64,000 nt of DNA from Fodinicola acaciae (GCF_010993745.1 NZ_WOTN01000001.1:747235-811234), one strand, 5' to 3'; numbered from the stretch's first letter, positions 7,583 to 16,106 are shown. Translations and numbers: made by a program. Notes: generated by a model not told the origin, from the sequence alone.

Positions 7583-8520
7583 GTACGCGGCAACGCGGCC
7601 TGGGACTCGATTTGTTCCAGTTGCGCGGTGTCCGGCGCGTCCAGCCGTCGCCGCAGTGCGAACAGCGGCCGGAGCGCGGCGATCCACAGGATGATCGCGC
7701 CGCTGACGTGCAAGGCGACCAGCACGATCGGCAGGTGCAGGAAATACTGCGTGTAGCCGATCGCGATCTGCAGCAGCTCGACGGCGAACAGCACCGCCAC
7801 CGCGACCGTCGCCTTGCGCGGCGCCTTGGCGGCCGCGAAGGCGATCAACGCGGCGATGGTCAGGCCGACCAGCAGGATGCCGGAGTCGGCGTGCACCAGG
7901 CTGATGATCGCCGGGTCGAGGCCGTTACGGATGGCCTTCGCGTCGCCAGCGTGTGGACCGGAGCCGGTCACGACCGTGCCGACGACGACCGTCAGCGCGG
8001 CGGCACCGATCAGCAGCCAGGACAGCCAGCGCATCCACTGCGGTCCGAGCCACTCGACCGGTCCGTCGCCTTCCCGGATGCGCACCCAGAAGGCGTACGC
8101 GACGACCACCAGGATCGGCGACGGCAGGAAGTGCGCCGAGACCACCCACGGGTTCAGATTGGTCAGCACGGTCAGGCCGCCGACCAGGGCGTTCAGGAAG
8201 ATGCCGCCGAACAGCGCGACGCTGAGCACGACCAACGACTGGCGGCGCGGCTTGGTGAACCAGGTCAGCAGCAGCGCGATCACCGGCACCGCGATCACCG
8301 CGAAGGTGAGCATCCGGTTGGAGAACTCGATGACGCCGTGGATGCCGTACGCGGAGGTCGGCACGTACGACCCGTCGGTGCACTTCGGCCAGGTCGGACA
8401 GCCGAGGCCGGAGCCGGTCAGCCGCACGGTCACGCCGGTGACGACGATCCCCGCGTTGCTGAACAGAGCGGCCAGCGCGACCCAGGCCAGCGGCCGGCGA
8501 AACCAGGGCTTGTCTGTCAC
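7579..8520 (-). CDS. ctaA: Heme A synthase (CtaA/COX15 family)
   Basis: Membrane oxygenase that converts the methyl group of heme O to the formyl of heme A for cytochrome aa3 oxidase. The 313-residue protein has about eight membrane spans. It carries the extracytoplasmic cysteine pair C41/C47 (CPTWPKC) after RLTGSGLG, and heme-ligand histidine contexts GVIEFSNRML and VVSAHFLPS. The GTG start at 8520 has TAGACT six bases upstream and no clear ribosome-binding site, which fits a leaderless message. It is co-transcribed with the F420 oxidoreductase and partners functionally with ctaB. Confidence 0.95.
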   Translation of the reverse strand: MTDKPWFRRPLAWVALAALFSNAGIVVTGVTVRLTGSGLGCPTWPKCTDGSYVPTSAYGIHGVIEFSNRMLTFAVIAVPVIALLLTWFTKPRRQSLVVLSVALFGGIFLNALVGGLTVLTNLNPWVVSAHFLPSPILVVVAYAFWVRIREGDGPVEWLGPQWMRWLSWLLIGAAALTVVVGTVVTGSGPHAGDAKAIRNGLDPAIISLVHADSGILLVGLTIAALIAFAAAKAPRKATVAVAVLFAVELLQIAIGYTQYFLHLPIVLVALHVSGAIILWIAALRPLFALRRRLDAPDTAQLEQIESQAALPRT

Positions 8521-8545
8521 GACCCCAGTCTAGGTTTCCCCGTGT

Positions 8546-9463
8546 TCAGCCCTGGCGGCGCCGTCCGCGCCGGAAGATCCGGGAAAACAGGCCGCGTTTG
8601 GGTTCCGGTGGCTGGGCGGTGACGACCGTACCCGTCGCCGCGACCTCGGCCTCGACCTGCGGCAGCTTCACCGTCTCCGGCATGTCCGACTCGTCGACGA
8701 CCTCGGCGGCCGGCGCCGGCGGAGCGGCCGGTGGCTCCTCGTCGGCGAGGACATCGCCGATCACGGCCGTGACGTTGTCCGGTGCGCCGCGCTCGAGTGC
8801 CAACTCGATCAGCTGCGCCGTACACGCCTCCGGGTCGCCGATCTGCAGCATCGTGGAGGTGATCAGGTCCTTGTTGACCACGCCGGACAGGCCGTCGCTG
8901 CAGACCAGATAGCGGTCGCCGACCTCGACCGGCTCGATCCGGATGGACAGCTCGACCGGATCGGTCTGCAGCACCTTGGTGACCAGGTTGCGCTGCGGAT
9001 GCGTCTCGGCGTCCTCCGGCCGGAGTGAGCCGCGCTCGATCAGCAGCTGCACGTACGAGTCGTCGCGGCTGAGCTGTTCGAGGCCGGCGCCGCGCAGCCG
9101 GTACGCGCGTGAGTCGCCGGCGTGCGCCATCACGATCTGGTCGCCGTGCAGCAGGAACGCGCTGAGCGTGGTGCCCATGCCGGCGAGGTCCGGCTCGGCC
9201 TCGGTGGCAGAGCGGATCCGTGCGGCGGCGTCGTCGGCGGCCGCGGCGAAGGCCGCCACCGGGTCGCCGTCGATCTCGCCGTCCATCACCGAGATGGCGG
9301 TGATGGCCGCCGCGCTGGCCACCTCGCCGCCGGCCGCGCCGCCGACGCCGTCGGCCACGACGATGAGCCGTTCGCCGGCGAAGTACGAGTCCTGGTTGTT
9401 CTCCCGGACCCGGCCGGGGTGGCTGGACGCTCCGGTGCGTAGCCGATGTGCAGTCGTGATCAC
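8546..9463 (-). CDS. PP2C-family protein serine/threonine phosphatase
   Basis: A metal-dependent PPM phosphatase of about 305 residues that removes phosphate from Ser/Thr proteins. PP2C motifs in order are SHPGRVRENNQDS, VVADGVGGAAGGE, GMGTTLSAFLL, AHAGDSRAYRLRG, LVCSDGLSGV and GAPDNVTAVIGDV; the metal-binding Asp residues are all present. The last ~65 residues are an acidic Pro/Ala linker and a basic end (FSRIFRRGRRR), with no membrane span. GTG 9463 is chosen because AGGA lies just upstream and the family begins here; the frame stays open further upstream. No Ser/Thr kinase lies in the window. Confidence 0.92.
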   Translation of the reverse strand: MITTAHRLRTGASSHPGRVRENNQDSYFAGERLIVVADGVGGAAGGEVASAAAITAISVMDGEIDGDPVAAFAAAADDAAARIRSATEAEPDLAGMGTTLSAFLLHGDQIVMAHAGDSRAYRLRGAGLEQLSRDDSYVQLLIERGSLRPEDAETHPQRNLVTKVLQTDPVELSIRIEPVEVGDRYLVCSDGLSGVVNKDLITSTMLQIGDPEACTAQLIELALERGAPDNVTAVIGDVLADEEPPAAPPAPAAEVVDESDMPETVKLPQVEAEVAATGTVVTAQPPEPKRGLFSRIFRRGRRRQG

Positions 9464-9533
9464 CGTCCTATGGTGGCGGTTCTCGTCAACGATGTCTCTA
9501 CCCAGTTTTGCGCTGGGTGACTTTCGTGCCGCA

Positions 9534-10544
9534 TTAGACGGGATTGTCGTCGCCTTCGGTAGCCCTTTCGGCACGGTCGCGATAGGCGGCCAGCACCGCC
9601 TCGGCGGCAGTCAGCATTTCCTTTCGCAGTTCCGGTGGTGACACGACAACGACCTCGGCGCCCATGCCGAGCAACACGCCGCGCGCCGGCAGTATGCCGC
9701 GAAACCGGGCCGACACCGCGCACCAGCCGTCGGCGTCGGCCGGCTCGCACCGCGGCTCGTCCACCATCTGGCCGCGCGCGATGCCGAGGATCCGGTCGCG
9801 GCTCTCCGCGCGTACGAGCAACCGCGCGTCCAGGCCTTCGCCGCGCGACTCGAAGCGGCTGCGCAGCTGCTGCCACAGGTCTTCGAGGTCGAGGTCCGCC
9901 GGCCGGTCGGCGGTCTCGTCCAGGACGGTGGCGTCGAGGACGCGCGAGACGCGGAACATCCGCGGCTCGCCGCGGTGCGCGGCGATGAGATACCAGACGT
10001 TGGCCTTGTGCACGAGTCCGTATGGATCGAGGGTGTACGTCGCCGGCCGCCCGTCGCGGCCGTGCCGATAGCGGATGCGGACCCGCCGGTCGCGCCACAC
10101 GGCGTCCTCGATCACCGGCAACGCCGGATGGTCCTCCTGGTCGCGGCCACCCCAGCGCCGGCTGTCCACCACCACGCGCCGCATGGCGTGGTCGACGTCC
10201 GGCTGCTGGCCGGCCGGGAGCGCTGCCATCAGCTTGCGCAGCGCCGAACGTAACGCCGGCTCCAGGCCAGGAGTCGAAGCGTCGCCCCGGCCGGCGAAGA
10301 CGAACAGCGCTCGCGCCTCGTCCGTGCTCAGGCCGGTCATGTCGGTGCGATAGCCGGGCACCAGCGCGCAGCCGCCGTTGCGGCCGCGCTCCGCGTAGAC
10401 CGGCACACCTGCCGCCGACAGCGCCTCTATGTCGCGATAGATGGTGCGCCGCGAGACCTCGAGCCGCTCGGCCAGCTCGCCGGCGGACAGCCGACCGCGG
10501 CTCTGCAGCAGCATCAGGATGGCCAGCAGCCGGTCGGATCGCAT
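9534..10544 (-). CDS. HTH/WYL-domain transcriptional regulator
   Basis: A 336-residue regulator with an N-terminal DeoR/HTH_11 winged helix (residues 1-60: LLQSRGRLSAGELAERLEVSRRTIYRDIEAL), a middle WYL ligand-binding domain with VWYLIAAHRGEPRMFRVSRV, and a C-terminal WCX region. Proteins of this type sense nucleic acid or small ligands and often control the divergent neighbour. It diverges from the DinB-like gene at 10629 across 84 bp holding a TGAC-N7-GTCA inverted repeat. Confidence 0.93.
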   Translation of the reverse strand: MRSDRLLAILMLLQSRGRLSAGELAERLEVSRRTIYRDIEALSAAGVPVYAERGRNGGCALVPGYRTDMTGLSTDEARALFVFAGRGDASTPGLEPALRSALRKLMAALPAGQQPDVDHAMRRVVVDSRRWGGRDQEDHPALPVIEDAVWRDRRVRIRYRHGRDGRPATYTLDPYGLVHKANVWYLIAAHRGEPRMFRVSRVLDATVLDETADRPADLDLEDLWQQLRSRFESRGEGLDARLLVRAESRDRILGIARGQMVDEPRCEPADADGWCAVSARFRGILPARGVLLGMGAEVVVVSPPELRKEMLTAAEAVLAAYRDRAERATEGDDNPV

Positions 10545-10554
10545 CGCTCCAATA

Positions 10555-10574
10555 TATGACGCCGGATGTCACAT
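10555..10574. promoter_or_regulatory. Probable operator between WYL regulator and DinB-like gene
   Basis: TATGAC and GTCACA flank GCCGGAT, giving a TGAC-N7-GTCA inverted repeat 10-30 bp upstream of the regulator start and about 55 bp before the divergent gene. A site for the WYL regulator is the simplest reading; this is inferred from position and symmetry only. Confidence 0.4.
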
Positions 10575-10628
10575 TATCCCTGCCACGATGCTCCCGTACG
10601 TGTCAGTGACGACTGAGGAGCAGATGAC

Positions 10629-11195
10629 ATGAACGAACCGAGGCCGCTGTTCGGCAAGGCTCTCGACCAGGCGGGGCGGGTGATCGCCGCGGCCGGCGAC
10701 GCGTCGATGGGTCTGCCGACACCGTGCGACGACTTCGACGTACGCGCGCTGTGCGGCCACCTGGTCTCGGTGGTGCGGCGCATCGAGCACGTCGGTGGCG
10801 GCGGGCGTCCGTTCGACATCCCGCAGATCACCACCGATGTGCCGGACGGCTTTCCGGCCGCGTTCGCCAAGGCGCGCGCGGAAATGGAGGCAACGTGGTC
10901 GGACGACGCCGTGCTGGACAAGGTGCTGGTGCTGCCGTTCGGCGAGTTTCCGGGCCGCATCGCGCTGTCCGCGTACACCCAGGAGATCGTCATGCACTCC
11001 TGGGACCTGGCGAAGGCGCTCGGCCGGCTGGACCTGTTGGACGACGAGCTTGCCGAGACGGTCCTGCCGATCGCGCGACGGGCCGTGCCGGCGGAGCCGC
11101 GTGGCGGCCGGATCCCGTTTGGTCCGGTGGTGGAGGTGCCGGCCGACGCCGGCGCGTACGCGCAGCTCGCGGGCTATTTGGGTCGCCAACCATAG
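10629..11195 (+). CDS. TIGR03086-type DinB/maleylpyruvate-isomerase-fold protein
   Basis: A 188-residue actinobacterial protein of the mycothiol-dependent maleylpyruvate isomerase/DinB fold. The conserved N-terminal segment reads LPTPCDDFDVRALCGHLVSVVRRIEHVG, with H54-like and later EIVMHSWDLAKALG histidine positions suited to metal binding. Such proteins are often mycothiol S-transferases or isomerases, but the substrate here is unknown. AGGAG lies eight bases before ATG 10629. Control by the divergent WYL regulator is likely. Confidence 0.85.
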   Translation: MNEPRPLFGKALDQAGRVIAAAGDASMGLPTPCDDFDVRALCGHLVSVVRRIEHVGGGGRPFDIPQITTDVPDGFPAAFAKARAEMEATWSDDAVLDKVLVLPFGEFPGRIALSAYTQEIVMHSWDLAKALGRLDLLDDELAETVLPIARRAVPAEPRGGRIPFGPVVEVPADAGAYAQLAGYLGRQP

Positions 11196-11312
11196 TTGGA
11201 CACAACATGGTGCGGTACACCGACACGCAAATCGGGCAAATCGTTATATGGTCGTGACCAAACGCTAGGGATTACGTACGCTTATTGAGGCAGATGTGAC
11301 GTCTGGCATCGT

Positions 11313-11341
11313 TTGACACTCAATGTCCGTATTGTTAATTT
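11313..11341 (+). promoter_or_regulatory. Sigma-70-like promoter of the small secreted peptide
   Basis: TTGACA (11313-11318), 17 bases, then TAATTT (11336-11341). It is one of the best consensus promoters in the window. The spacer contains AATGTCCGTATTG, close to the dispersed ATGTCCGTTTTG motif. Transcription should start near 11348. Confidence 0.7.
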
Positions 11342-11343
11342 TC

Positions 11344-11384
11344 ACGGGTCCTGTCCTGCTTGAGGACTCACTGAAAGGACCCGT
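11344..11384 (+). promoter_or_regulatory. Inverted repeat that masks the ribosome-binding site
   Basis: ACGGGTCCT (11344-11352) pairs perfectly with AGGACCCGT (11376-11384), which includes the AAGGA ribosome-binding site of the gene at 11388. The loop holds a smaller GTCC/GGAC stem. If transcription starts near 11347, six pairs of the outer stem are still transcribed. It could be a translational switch or a DNA operator at +1. Confidence 0.55.
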
Positions 11385-11387
11385 CCC

Positions 11388-11717
11388 ATGCGTAGATTGC
11401 GTGCACGCACAGCGATCGTCGTAGCTCTCGCGCTGTCGGTGTTGCTCATCGGTGCCACCACGGCGCCTGCCACCGCAGCCACGGTCGCCAGCAGCCATGC
11501 TGTCGTCCACGTCCAGCAGGCGGCCGCACCGGCCGTCCACGCCGACAACCCGCCCGTGCCGGGCCTTCCGCCGCTGCCGGTGCCAGGAGGTCTGCCCAAC
11601 CTCGGCGACCTGGTCGGCACCGTGATGGGTCTGCTGACCAGCCTGCTGAAAACCGTGACAGGACTGCTCGGCAGCGTCCTTCCGGTGCCACTCCCAGCAC
11701 TGCCACTGCCGAAGTAG
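11388..11717 (+). CDS. Small secreted hydrophobic peptide
   Basis: A 109-residue protein with a clear Sec signal peptide: basic MRRLRARTA, a hydrophobic core, and a probable AxA cut near residue 31 (ATAA). The mature part is an Ala/Val-rich stretch, then a PVPGLPPLPVPGGLP linker, then an amphipathic Leu/Val segment (LGDLVGTVMGLLTSLLKTV) and a Pro/Leu tail. There are no cysteines. I do not recognise a family; the look recalls short surface-active or cell-wall-associated actinobacterial peptides, without proof. It has its own strong promoter and a strong terminator, so it is a single-gene unit. Confidence 0.8.
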   Translation: MRRLRARTAIVVALALSVLLIGATTAPATAATVASSHAVVHVQQAAAPAVHADNPPVPGLPPLPVPGGLPNLGDLVGTVMGLLTSLLKTVTGLLGSVLPVPLPALPLPK

Positions 11718-11758
11718 TCATCCGACAGAGCACGTGCGGCGCGCACGCCAGGCCAATG

Positions 11759-11789
11759 ACGGCCCCCGCCAGTCCATGGCGGGGGCCGT
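11759..11789. terminator. Bidirectional hairpin terminator
   Basis: Perfect 13-bp arms ACGGCCCCCGCCA and TGGCGGGGGCCGT around a 5-nt loop, followed by TTTGTC, between two convergent genes. It serves the secreted peptide gene and possibly the aminoacylase gene. Confidence 0.9.
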
Positions 11790-11792
11790 TTG

Positions 11793-13391
11793 TCATCCGG
11801 CGGGCGTCAGCCGACGGCCGCCGCGCGGACCGACGTATCGGCCGTCCACGACCACCGGCGTCCCGGCCTGCATGACCCACGGAATTCCCACCGGCTGGTG
11901 CACCGGGTCCCGGTAGTCGCAGATGTCGGCGACGGTGTCGGCGTCGAAGGCCACCAGATCGGCCACCTTCCCCACGGCGACCACACCACGGTCCGGGATG
12001 CGGAACGTCTCGGCCGGCAGTGAGGTCATCCGTCGTACGGTCTCGGGCAGGCTCAGCAGAGCCAGGTCGCGGCGATAGCGGCCGAGCACCCGCGGAAACG
12101 TGCCGTACAGCCGGGGATGCGGTTTGCCGCCGACGCCAGGCGGCAGGCCGTCGCTGCCGATCATCGTGTAGTCGTCGGACAACGCCATCTCCACGTCGCC
12201 TTCGGACATGCTGAACAGCACCATCGAGGCGCGCAGCTCCTCGTTGACCAGCACCTCGATCAGCGCGTCGACCGGCTCGACCTGCCGCTCGGCGGCGATC
12301 TCGGCGAGGGTCTGGCCCTCGTACGCGTGGCTCGCGGTGGTGGCGACCAGGATGCCGTCCCAGCCGATGCCGTGCACGTGACTCTCCCAGCCGGGCGCGC
12401 CGGTCTCCAGCCGCCGCGCCAGCTCGGCGCGTCCGCCAGGTGGGTCGGTCAGCCGCTTGAGGATCGCCGCCTCGCCGTCGGCCAGGTAGTCCGGCGGCAG
12501 CACCGCGGTGAGCATCGTCGAGGACGCGTCGTACGGATAGATGTCCTGCGTGACCGGCCACTCGGCCTCGCGTGCCTGCCGGATGGCGGCGAGCGCGTTG
12601 GGCATCTGGCCCCAGTTGGGCCGGCCGGCCGACTTGAGGTGCGAGATGTGCGTACGGCCGGCGGCCACGCCGATCGCCAACGCCTCGGCGATCGAGTCGA
12701 GCAGCTCGGCACCTTCGTTGCGCATGTGCGTCGCGTACAGGCCGTCGCCGCCGAGGACCTCGGCGAGCCGGACCAGCTCGCGCGTGTCGGAGTACAGCGC
12801 TGGTGGATAGATCAGGCCGCTGGACAGGCCGAACGCGCCGGCCTCCAGCGCCTTCTCCAGCTCCTTGCGCATCAGGGTGACGGCGTCATCGTCGGCCGGT
12901 GCGTTGGCCATGCCCATCGCCGCGATCCGCAGCGTGCCGTGGCCGACCAGCGGGCAGTAGTTGGTCACGTATCCGGCCCGGTCGGTCGTCGCGTACAGCT
13001 CTGCGACGCTCGACCACGTCCAGTCCAGCGGCGGAAAGATCCGGCCGGTGAAGGCGGCGAACACCTCGCCGTACGCGGACAGTCGCGGCGCCAGGCTGAA
13101 GCCGCAGTTGCCGACCACCTCGGTCGTCACACCCTGCAGGATCTTCGTGGTGTCGTCGTCGGCGAGCAGCGGTGCGTTGTCGGCGTGCGAATGTACGTCG
13201 ACGAAGCCGGGGGCCAGCACGAGGCCGGTCAGGTCATGCACAGTGACGTCCTTGTGGCCGCGAAACCCTCCGCGCGGCTCGATCGCCTCGATGCGGTCGC
13301 CGTCGACCAGCACGTCGACCGGCCGCAACGGCGCACCCGTACCGTCGGCCAGCTGCGCTCCGGCCAGCACCCGCCGTCCCGCGTCACCCAT
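11793..13391 (-). CDS. N-acyl-D-amino-acid deacylase / amidohydrolase
   Basis: A 532-residue amidohydrolase-3 (D-aminoacylase) protein that hydrolyses N-acyl-D-amino acids or related amides. Motifs in order: LAPGFVDVHSHADN (metal-binding HxH), GVTTEVVGNCGFS, GLIYPPALYSDT, YATHMRNEG, HISHLKSAG, TQDIYPYDAS, and the metal Asp segment MIGSDGLPPG with KPHPRLYGTFPRVLG, ending RIPDRGVVAVGKVADLVAFD. This HPRxYGTFPRVLG signature is typical of D-aminoacylases. ATG 13391 is chosen since AAAGGGG lies six bases before it. No signal peptide. Single gene facing the terminator at 11759. Confidence 0.93.
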   Translation of the reverse strand: MGDAGRRVLAGAQLADGTGAPLRPVDVLVDGDRIEAIEPRGGFRGHKDVTVHDLTGLVLAPGFVDVHSHADNAPLLADDDTTKILQGVTTEVVGNCGFSLAPRLSAYGEVFAAFTGRIFPPLDWTWSSVAELYATTDRAGYVTNYCPLVGHGTLRIAAMGMANAPADDDAVTLMRKELEKALEAGAFGLSSGLIYPPALYSDTRELVRLAEVLGGDGLYATHMRNEGAELLDSIAEALAIGVAAGRTHISHLKSAGRPNWGQMPNALAAIRQAREAEWPVTQDIYPYDASSTMLTAVLPPDYLADGEAAILKRLTDPPGGRAELARRLETGAPGWESHVHGIGWDGILVATTASHAYEGQTLAEIAAERQVEPVDALIEVLVNEELRASMVLFSMSEGDVEMALSDDYTMIGSDGLPPGVGGKPHPRLYGTFPRVLGRYRRDLALLSLPETVRRMTSLPAETFRIPDRGVVAVGKVADLVAFDADTVADICDYRDPVHQPVGIPWVMQAGTPVVVDGRYVGPRGGRRLTPAG

Positions 13392-13588
13392 TCGCACCCC
13401 TTTCGCCCGCCTGCACGCAATCCTCCCATCATCCTTTTACCCGTGGCCTGGCCGGACGTGGAACGCCGGTCGCCAGACCGTCCGCCGAACGGCTGATTTT
13501 CCGGAACTGGCGTACCGATGGGGCGGACTTGACGCTACTTTCTCCTGGCCTCCAACGGTGGAGGCCGCACGGGGAAGGAAACACGGGG

Positions 13589-14326
13589 ATGTATCGCAAG
13601 GTGATGGCGGTCGCGCTCGTCCTGGGACTGGGGCTCGGCGCGAGTGCCTGCGGCGGGGGATCGAAGCCGCCGACGACCGCAAAGGCAAACGCCACGAGCG
13701 CTGCCCCGCTCAGCCCGCTGGACCAGATCAAGGCCGCGCTGACCAGGAGCAAGCAGGGAAACAGCTGTAAGCTTGAGGTGTCGCTGAAGATGTCGATGTC
13801 CGACAACGTCGCGTTCACGCTGACCGGCACCGGCGTGACCCAGTTCAGGCCACCGGCCACCGACCTGAAGATGACCGGGACGGTCAGGGCGCAGGGCCAG
13901 AGAGTCCCGCTCAAGATCCACGACATCACGATCGGCTCGACGACGTACGAGAAGCAGAACAACGAGGCGTGGAAGAAGTCGAACGAGCCGGGCCTGGCCG
14001 GTCTGGCGAACATCGCCGCCGAGGGAAACAAGGACAGCGCGGTGGCCTTCCTGCAGTATTCCAAGGACGCCAAGTCGCTGGGGAGGACGACCATCCACGG
14101 CCAGCCGGCGACCGGCTATGACATCGCCCTGGACCCGAACTCGCCGGACGCCAAGGACCTCAAGGACGTGAAGATCAAGGTCTGGCTGGACGACAGCGCG
14201 CGCATCGTACAGATGAAGATGGCGGGGCCGATGAAGATCGACGACGGCACGGCCAACGCCGACATGACCGTCGCGATGTACGACTACGGGACGCCGGTCC
14301 ACGTCGTCGCACCGAAGCACGTCTAG
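13589..14326 (+). CDS. Secreted lipoprotein, LppX/LprG-like
   Basis: A 245-residue lipoprotein. The signal MYRKVMAVALVLGLGLGASAC has a lipobox ending at Cys21, followed by a Gly/Ser linker. The rest is beta-rich with motifs such as VTQFRPPATDLKMTG and STTYEKQNNEAWKKSNEPG, similar in layout to actinobacterial LolA/LppX-like lipid carriers, so I treat that as a probable fold, not a proved one. GGGGAAGGA lies before ATG 13589. The same leader sequence recurs at 14337 in front of a decayed copy, showing a tandem duplication. Confidence 0.85.
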   Translation: MYRKVMAVALVLGLGLGASACGGGSKPPTTAKANATSAAPLSPLDQIKAALTRSKQGNSCKLEVSLKMSMSDNVAFTLTGTGVTQFRPPATDLKMTGTVRAQGQRVPLKIHDITIGSTTYEKQNNEAWKKSNEPGLAGLANIAAEGNKDSAVAFLQYSKDAKSLGRTTIHGQPATGYDIALDPNSPDAKDLKDVKIKVWLDDSARIVQMKMAGPMKIDDGTANADMTVAMYDYGTPVHVVAPKHV

Positions 14327-14336
14327 CTTTTCCAAT

Positions 14337-14520
14337 GGGGAAAGGAAAAACGGGGATGTCAACGGCGACGGCTCGATGTGGTTCCAGCCGGCCGCGCTGG
14401 ACGTGACGATGACCGGCAAGGTCACGGCCGGCGCCCAGAACGTACCGGTGAAAGATGCACATGATCGTCATCGGCGGCGACACGTACCAGTGGATCAACG
14501 GCCAGCGTGTCCGACGTTTG
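14337..14520 (+). pseudogene. Decayed tandem copy of the lipoprotein gene
   Basis: The leader GGGGAAAGGAAAAACGGGG plus ATG at 14337-14358 repeats that of the gene at 13571-13591 almost exactly. The signal peptide is deleted and the sequence jumps to a segment coding WFQPAALDVTMTGKVTAGAQ, NVPVK, then MHMIVIGGDTYQWINGQ, which aligns with FRPPATDLKMTGTVRAQGQ and onward in the intact copy. The two halves are in different frames because of one extra A in GTGAAAGATG near 14450. The ATG is also out of frame with the first half. It cannot make a normal lipoprotein. Confidence 0.8.
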
Positions 14521-14610
14521 TTGTTGATCATGGGGTTTTCGCGTACGTCTGGATCAAAGTGCGTGACAATCCCATGGTCAACAAGAGTTGCCAGCCGAGC
14601 GCGTCGTCTG

Positions 14611-14658
14611 CGTCGGCGGCTGGGACTGGTCCCCGTGGGGCTGGGGCATCATGACGAA
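14611..14658 (+). repeat. 48-bp direct repeat, left copy
   Basis: Starts CGTCGGCGGCTGGGACTGG and ends GCATCATGACGAA. It is identical to 16107-16154 apart from one base (GGGG against GGAG). The pair brackets about 1.45 kb that includes the serine hydrolase gene. The right copy carries the start codon of a lipoprotein gene; here the same ATGACGAA leads into an unrelated frame. Confidence 0.92.
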
Positions 14659-14705
14659 GCGGCCCGCGCGCAGGATCCCTGGGGACTCATCCAACATCTG
14701 AGCGG

Positions 14706-14830
14706 TCACCGCCCGGCCGCCGTCACTAGCTTGGCCGCCACCGCGGCGGCCACCTGCGGGTCATCCAGAACAGCGAGCTGTCCGCACCACCGCAGCAGCA
14801 CCCGACAAACGAGCCAGGCGGCGCTGGGTG
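14706..14830 (-). pseudogene. Possible C-terminal gene remnant
   Basis: The minus strand encodes WLVCRVLLRWCGQLAVLDD, PQVAAAVAAKLVTAAGR and a stop. This reads like an amphipathic C-terminal protein end and not like an antisense shadow, since no gene lies opposite. No start codon or full domain can be found. It may be the tail of a gene lost when the flanked segment was inserted. Low confidence. Confidence 0.25.
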
Positions 14831-14980
14831 AGGGGCTGGAGACACCCTTGTCTCCGCAGTCCGGCTTCGGCCGATGTTCGCTCCAGATATGCGTGTCGCG
14901 AGGCCGTAGGTTGAGATAAGGGTGGCGATCCGCAGCCGGCCTCAATTGTGGCCGGCGCTTTGAATTTCGCGAGGAGACAC

Positions 14981-16090
14981 GTGGCAACCCAACACCAGAA
15001 CTGCGAGGAAGCCGCAACTCGGCAACACGCGCAAGGCGGTTCAACTGACTGGACGTCCAGTGGCCACGCAGAGACGGATCTCGGCCTCGAACTGGCCGAG
15101 CGCCTTGATCGACTGGCCGGCGCTGGTCGCACCGAAGGGCTGCACGGGCTGGTGATCATGAGACATGACCAGCTGATCGTTGAGCGCTACAGCGCTGGTG
15201 AGGATTTCCGGTGGAGTGACCCGCTAGGTCGGGTGTCCCACGGCCCAGACGTATTGCATGACCTCCGGTCGGTAACCAAGAGCATTGTCGGGCTGCTCTA
15301 TGGGATCGCGTTGGCCCATGGCCAGGTGCCGACCCCCAAGGAGTCGCTGCTTCGGCAGTTCCCCGAATTTCCCGACCTGGCCGACGATCCCGCGCGCACC
15401 CGTCTCACCATCGAGCACGTGTTGACGATGACCATGGGCTTGGAGTGGAACGAAGACCTTCCCTACACCGGCACGACCAACAGCGAGAATGCGATGGAGC
15501 ACGCACCAGACCGCCACCGCTTCGCCCTCGATCGACCGGTCATCGGTATACCAGGAGAACGCTGGATCTACAGCGGAGGCGCCTCAACCCTCCTCGGTCG
15601 ACTCATCGTCAAAGGCACCGGTCAACCGCTGCCACAGTACGCCCGTCAAATGCTGTTTGAACCCTTGGACATCTCCACCTTCGAATGGATCACCGGCACG
15701 GATGGCGTGGCGTCGCCGGCGTCTGGCCTGCGATTGACCGTCCGCAGCCTCGCCCAGCTCGGCCAACTGGTCCTCGGTAACGGAAAGTGGGCAGGTCGCC
15801 ACATCGTTCCCGCCCCGTGGCTGCAGGCCGCGCTCCGCCCGCGAGTGCGGGTCCCAGGCGGCAACGGCTACGGTTACCACTGGTATCTGGGAACCTTTCG
15901 CGCAAACGGCACCACGACAAACCCTGTCCGGTGGGCGGCCGCGATGGGCAACGGCGGCCAACGCCTCTTCATCCTCCATGACCTCGGCCTCGTCATCGCG
16001 ATGACCGCCGGCAACTACGACGACCCCAGCCAGTCGACGACTCCCGCGGCAGTCTTGGAGGAAGCCATCTTGACCGCTATCAAGCACTGA
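14981..16090 (+). CDS. Beta-lactamase-family serine hydrolase (class C/esterase type)
   Basis: A 369-residue cytoplasmic serine hydrolase of the class C beta-lactamase/DD-peptidase/esterase fold. The catalytic SxxK is in DLRSVTKSIVGLLYG and the YxN-like position is WIYSGGASTLLG; the third motif region holds MGNGGQRLFILHDLGLVIAMTAGNYD. These enzymes cover esterases, amidases and peptidases, so the substrate is open. GTG 14981 follows GAGGAG with a six-base gap. Codon use looks less GC-extreme and less typical than the neighbours, and 48-bp direct repeats flank the segment, both suggesting acquisition. Confidence 0.88.
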   Translation: MATQHQNCEEAATRQHAQGGSTDWTSSGHAETDLGLELAERLDRLAGAGRTEGLHGLVIMRHDQLIVERYSAGEDFRWSDPLGRVSHGPDVLHDLRSVTKSIVGLLYGIALAHGQVPTPKESLLRQFPEFPDLADDPARTRLTIEHVLTMTMGLEWNEDLPYTGTTNSENAMEHAPDRHRFALDRPVIGIPGERWIYSGGASTLLGRLIVKGTGQPLPQYARQMLFEPLDISTFEWITGTDGVASPASGLRLTVRSLAQLGQLVLGNGKWAGRHIVPAPWLQAALRPRVRVPGGNGYGYHWYLGTFRANGTTTNPVRWAAAMGNGGQRLFILHDLGLVIAMTAGNYDDPSQSTTPAAVLEEAILTAIKH

Positions 16091-16106
16091 TCGAACAGTT
16101 CTCGCC

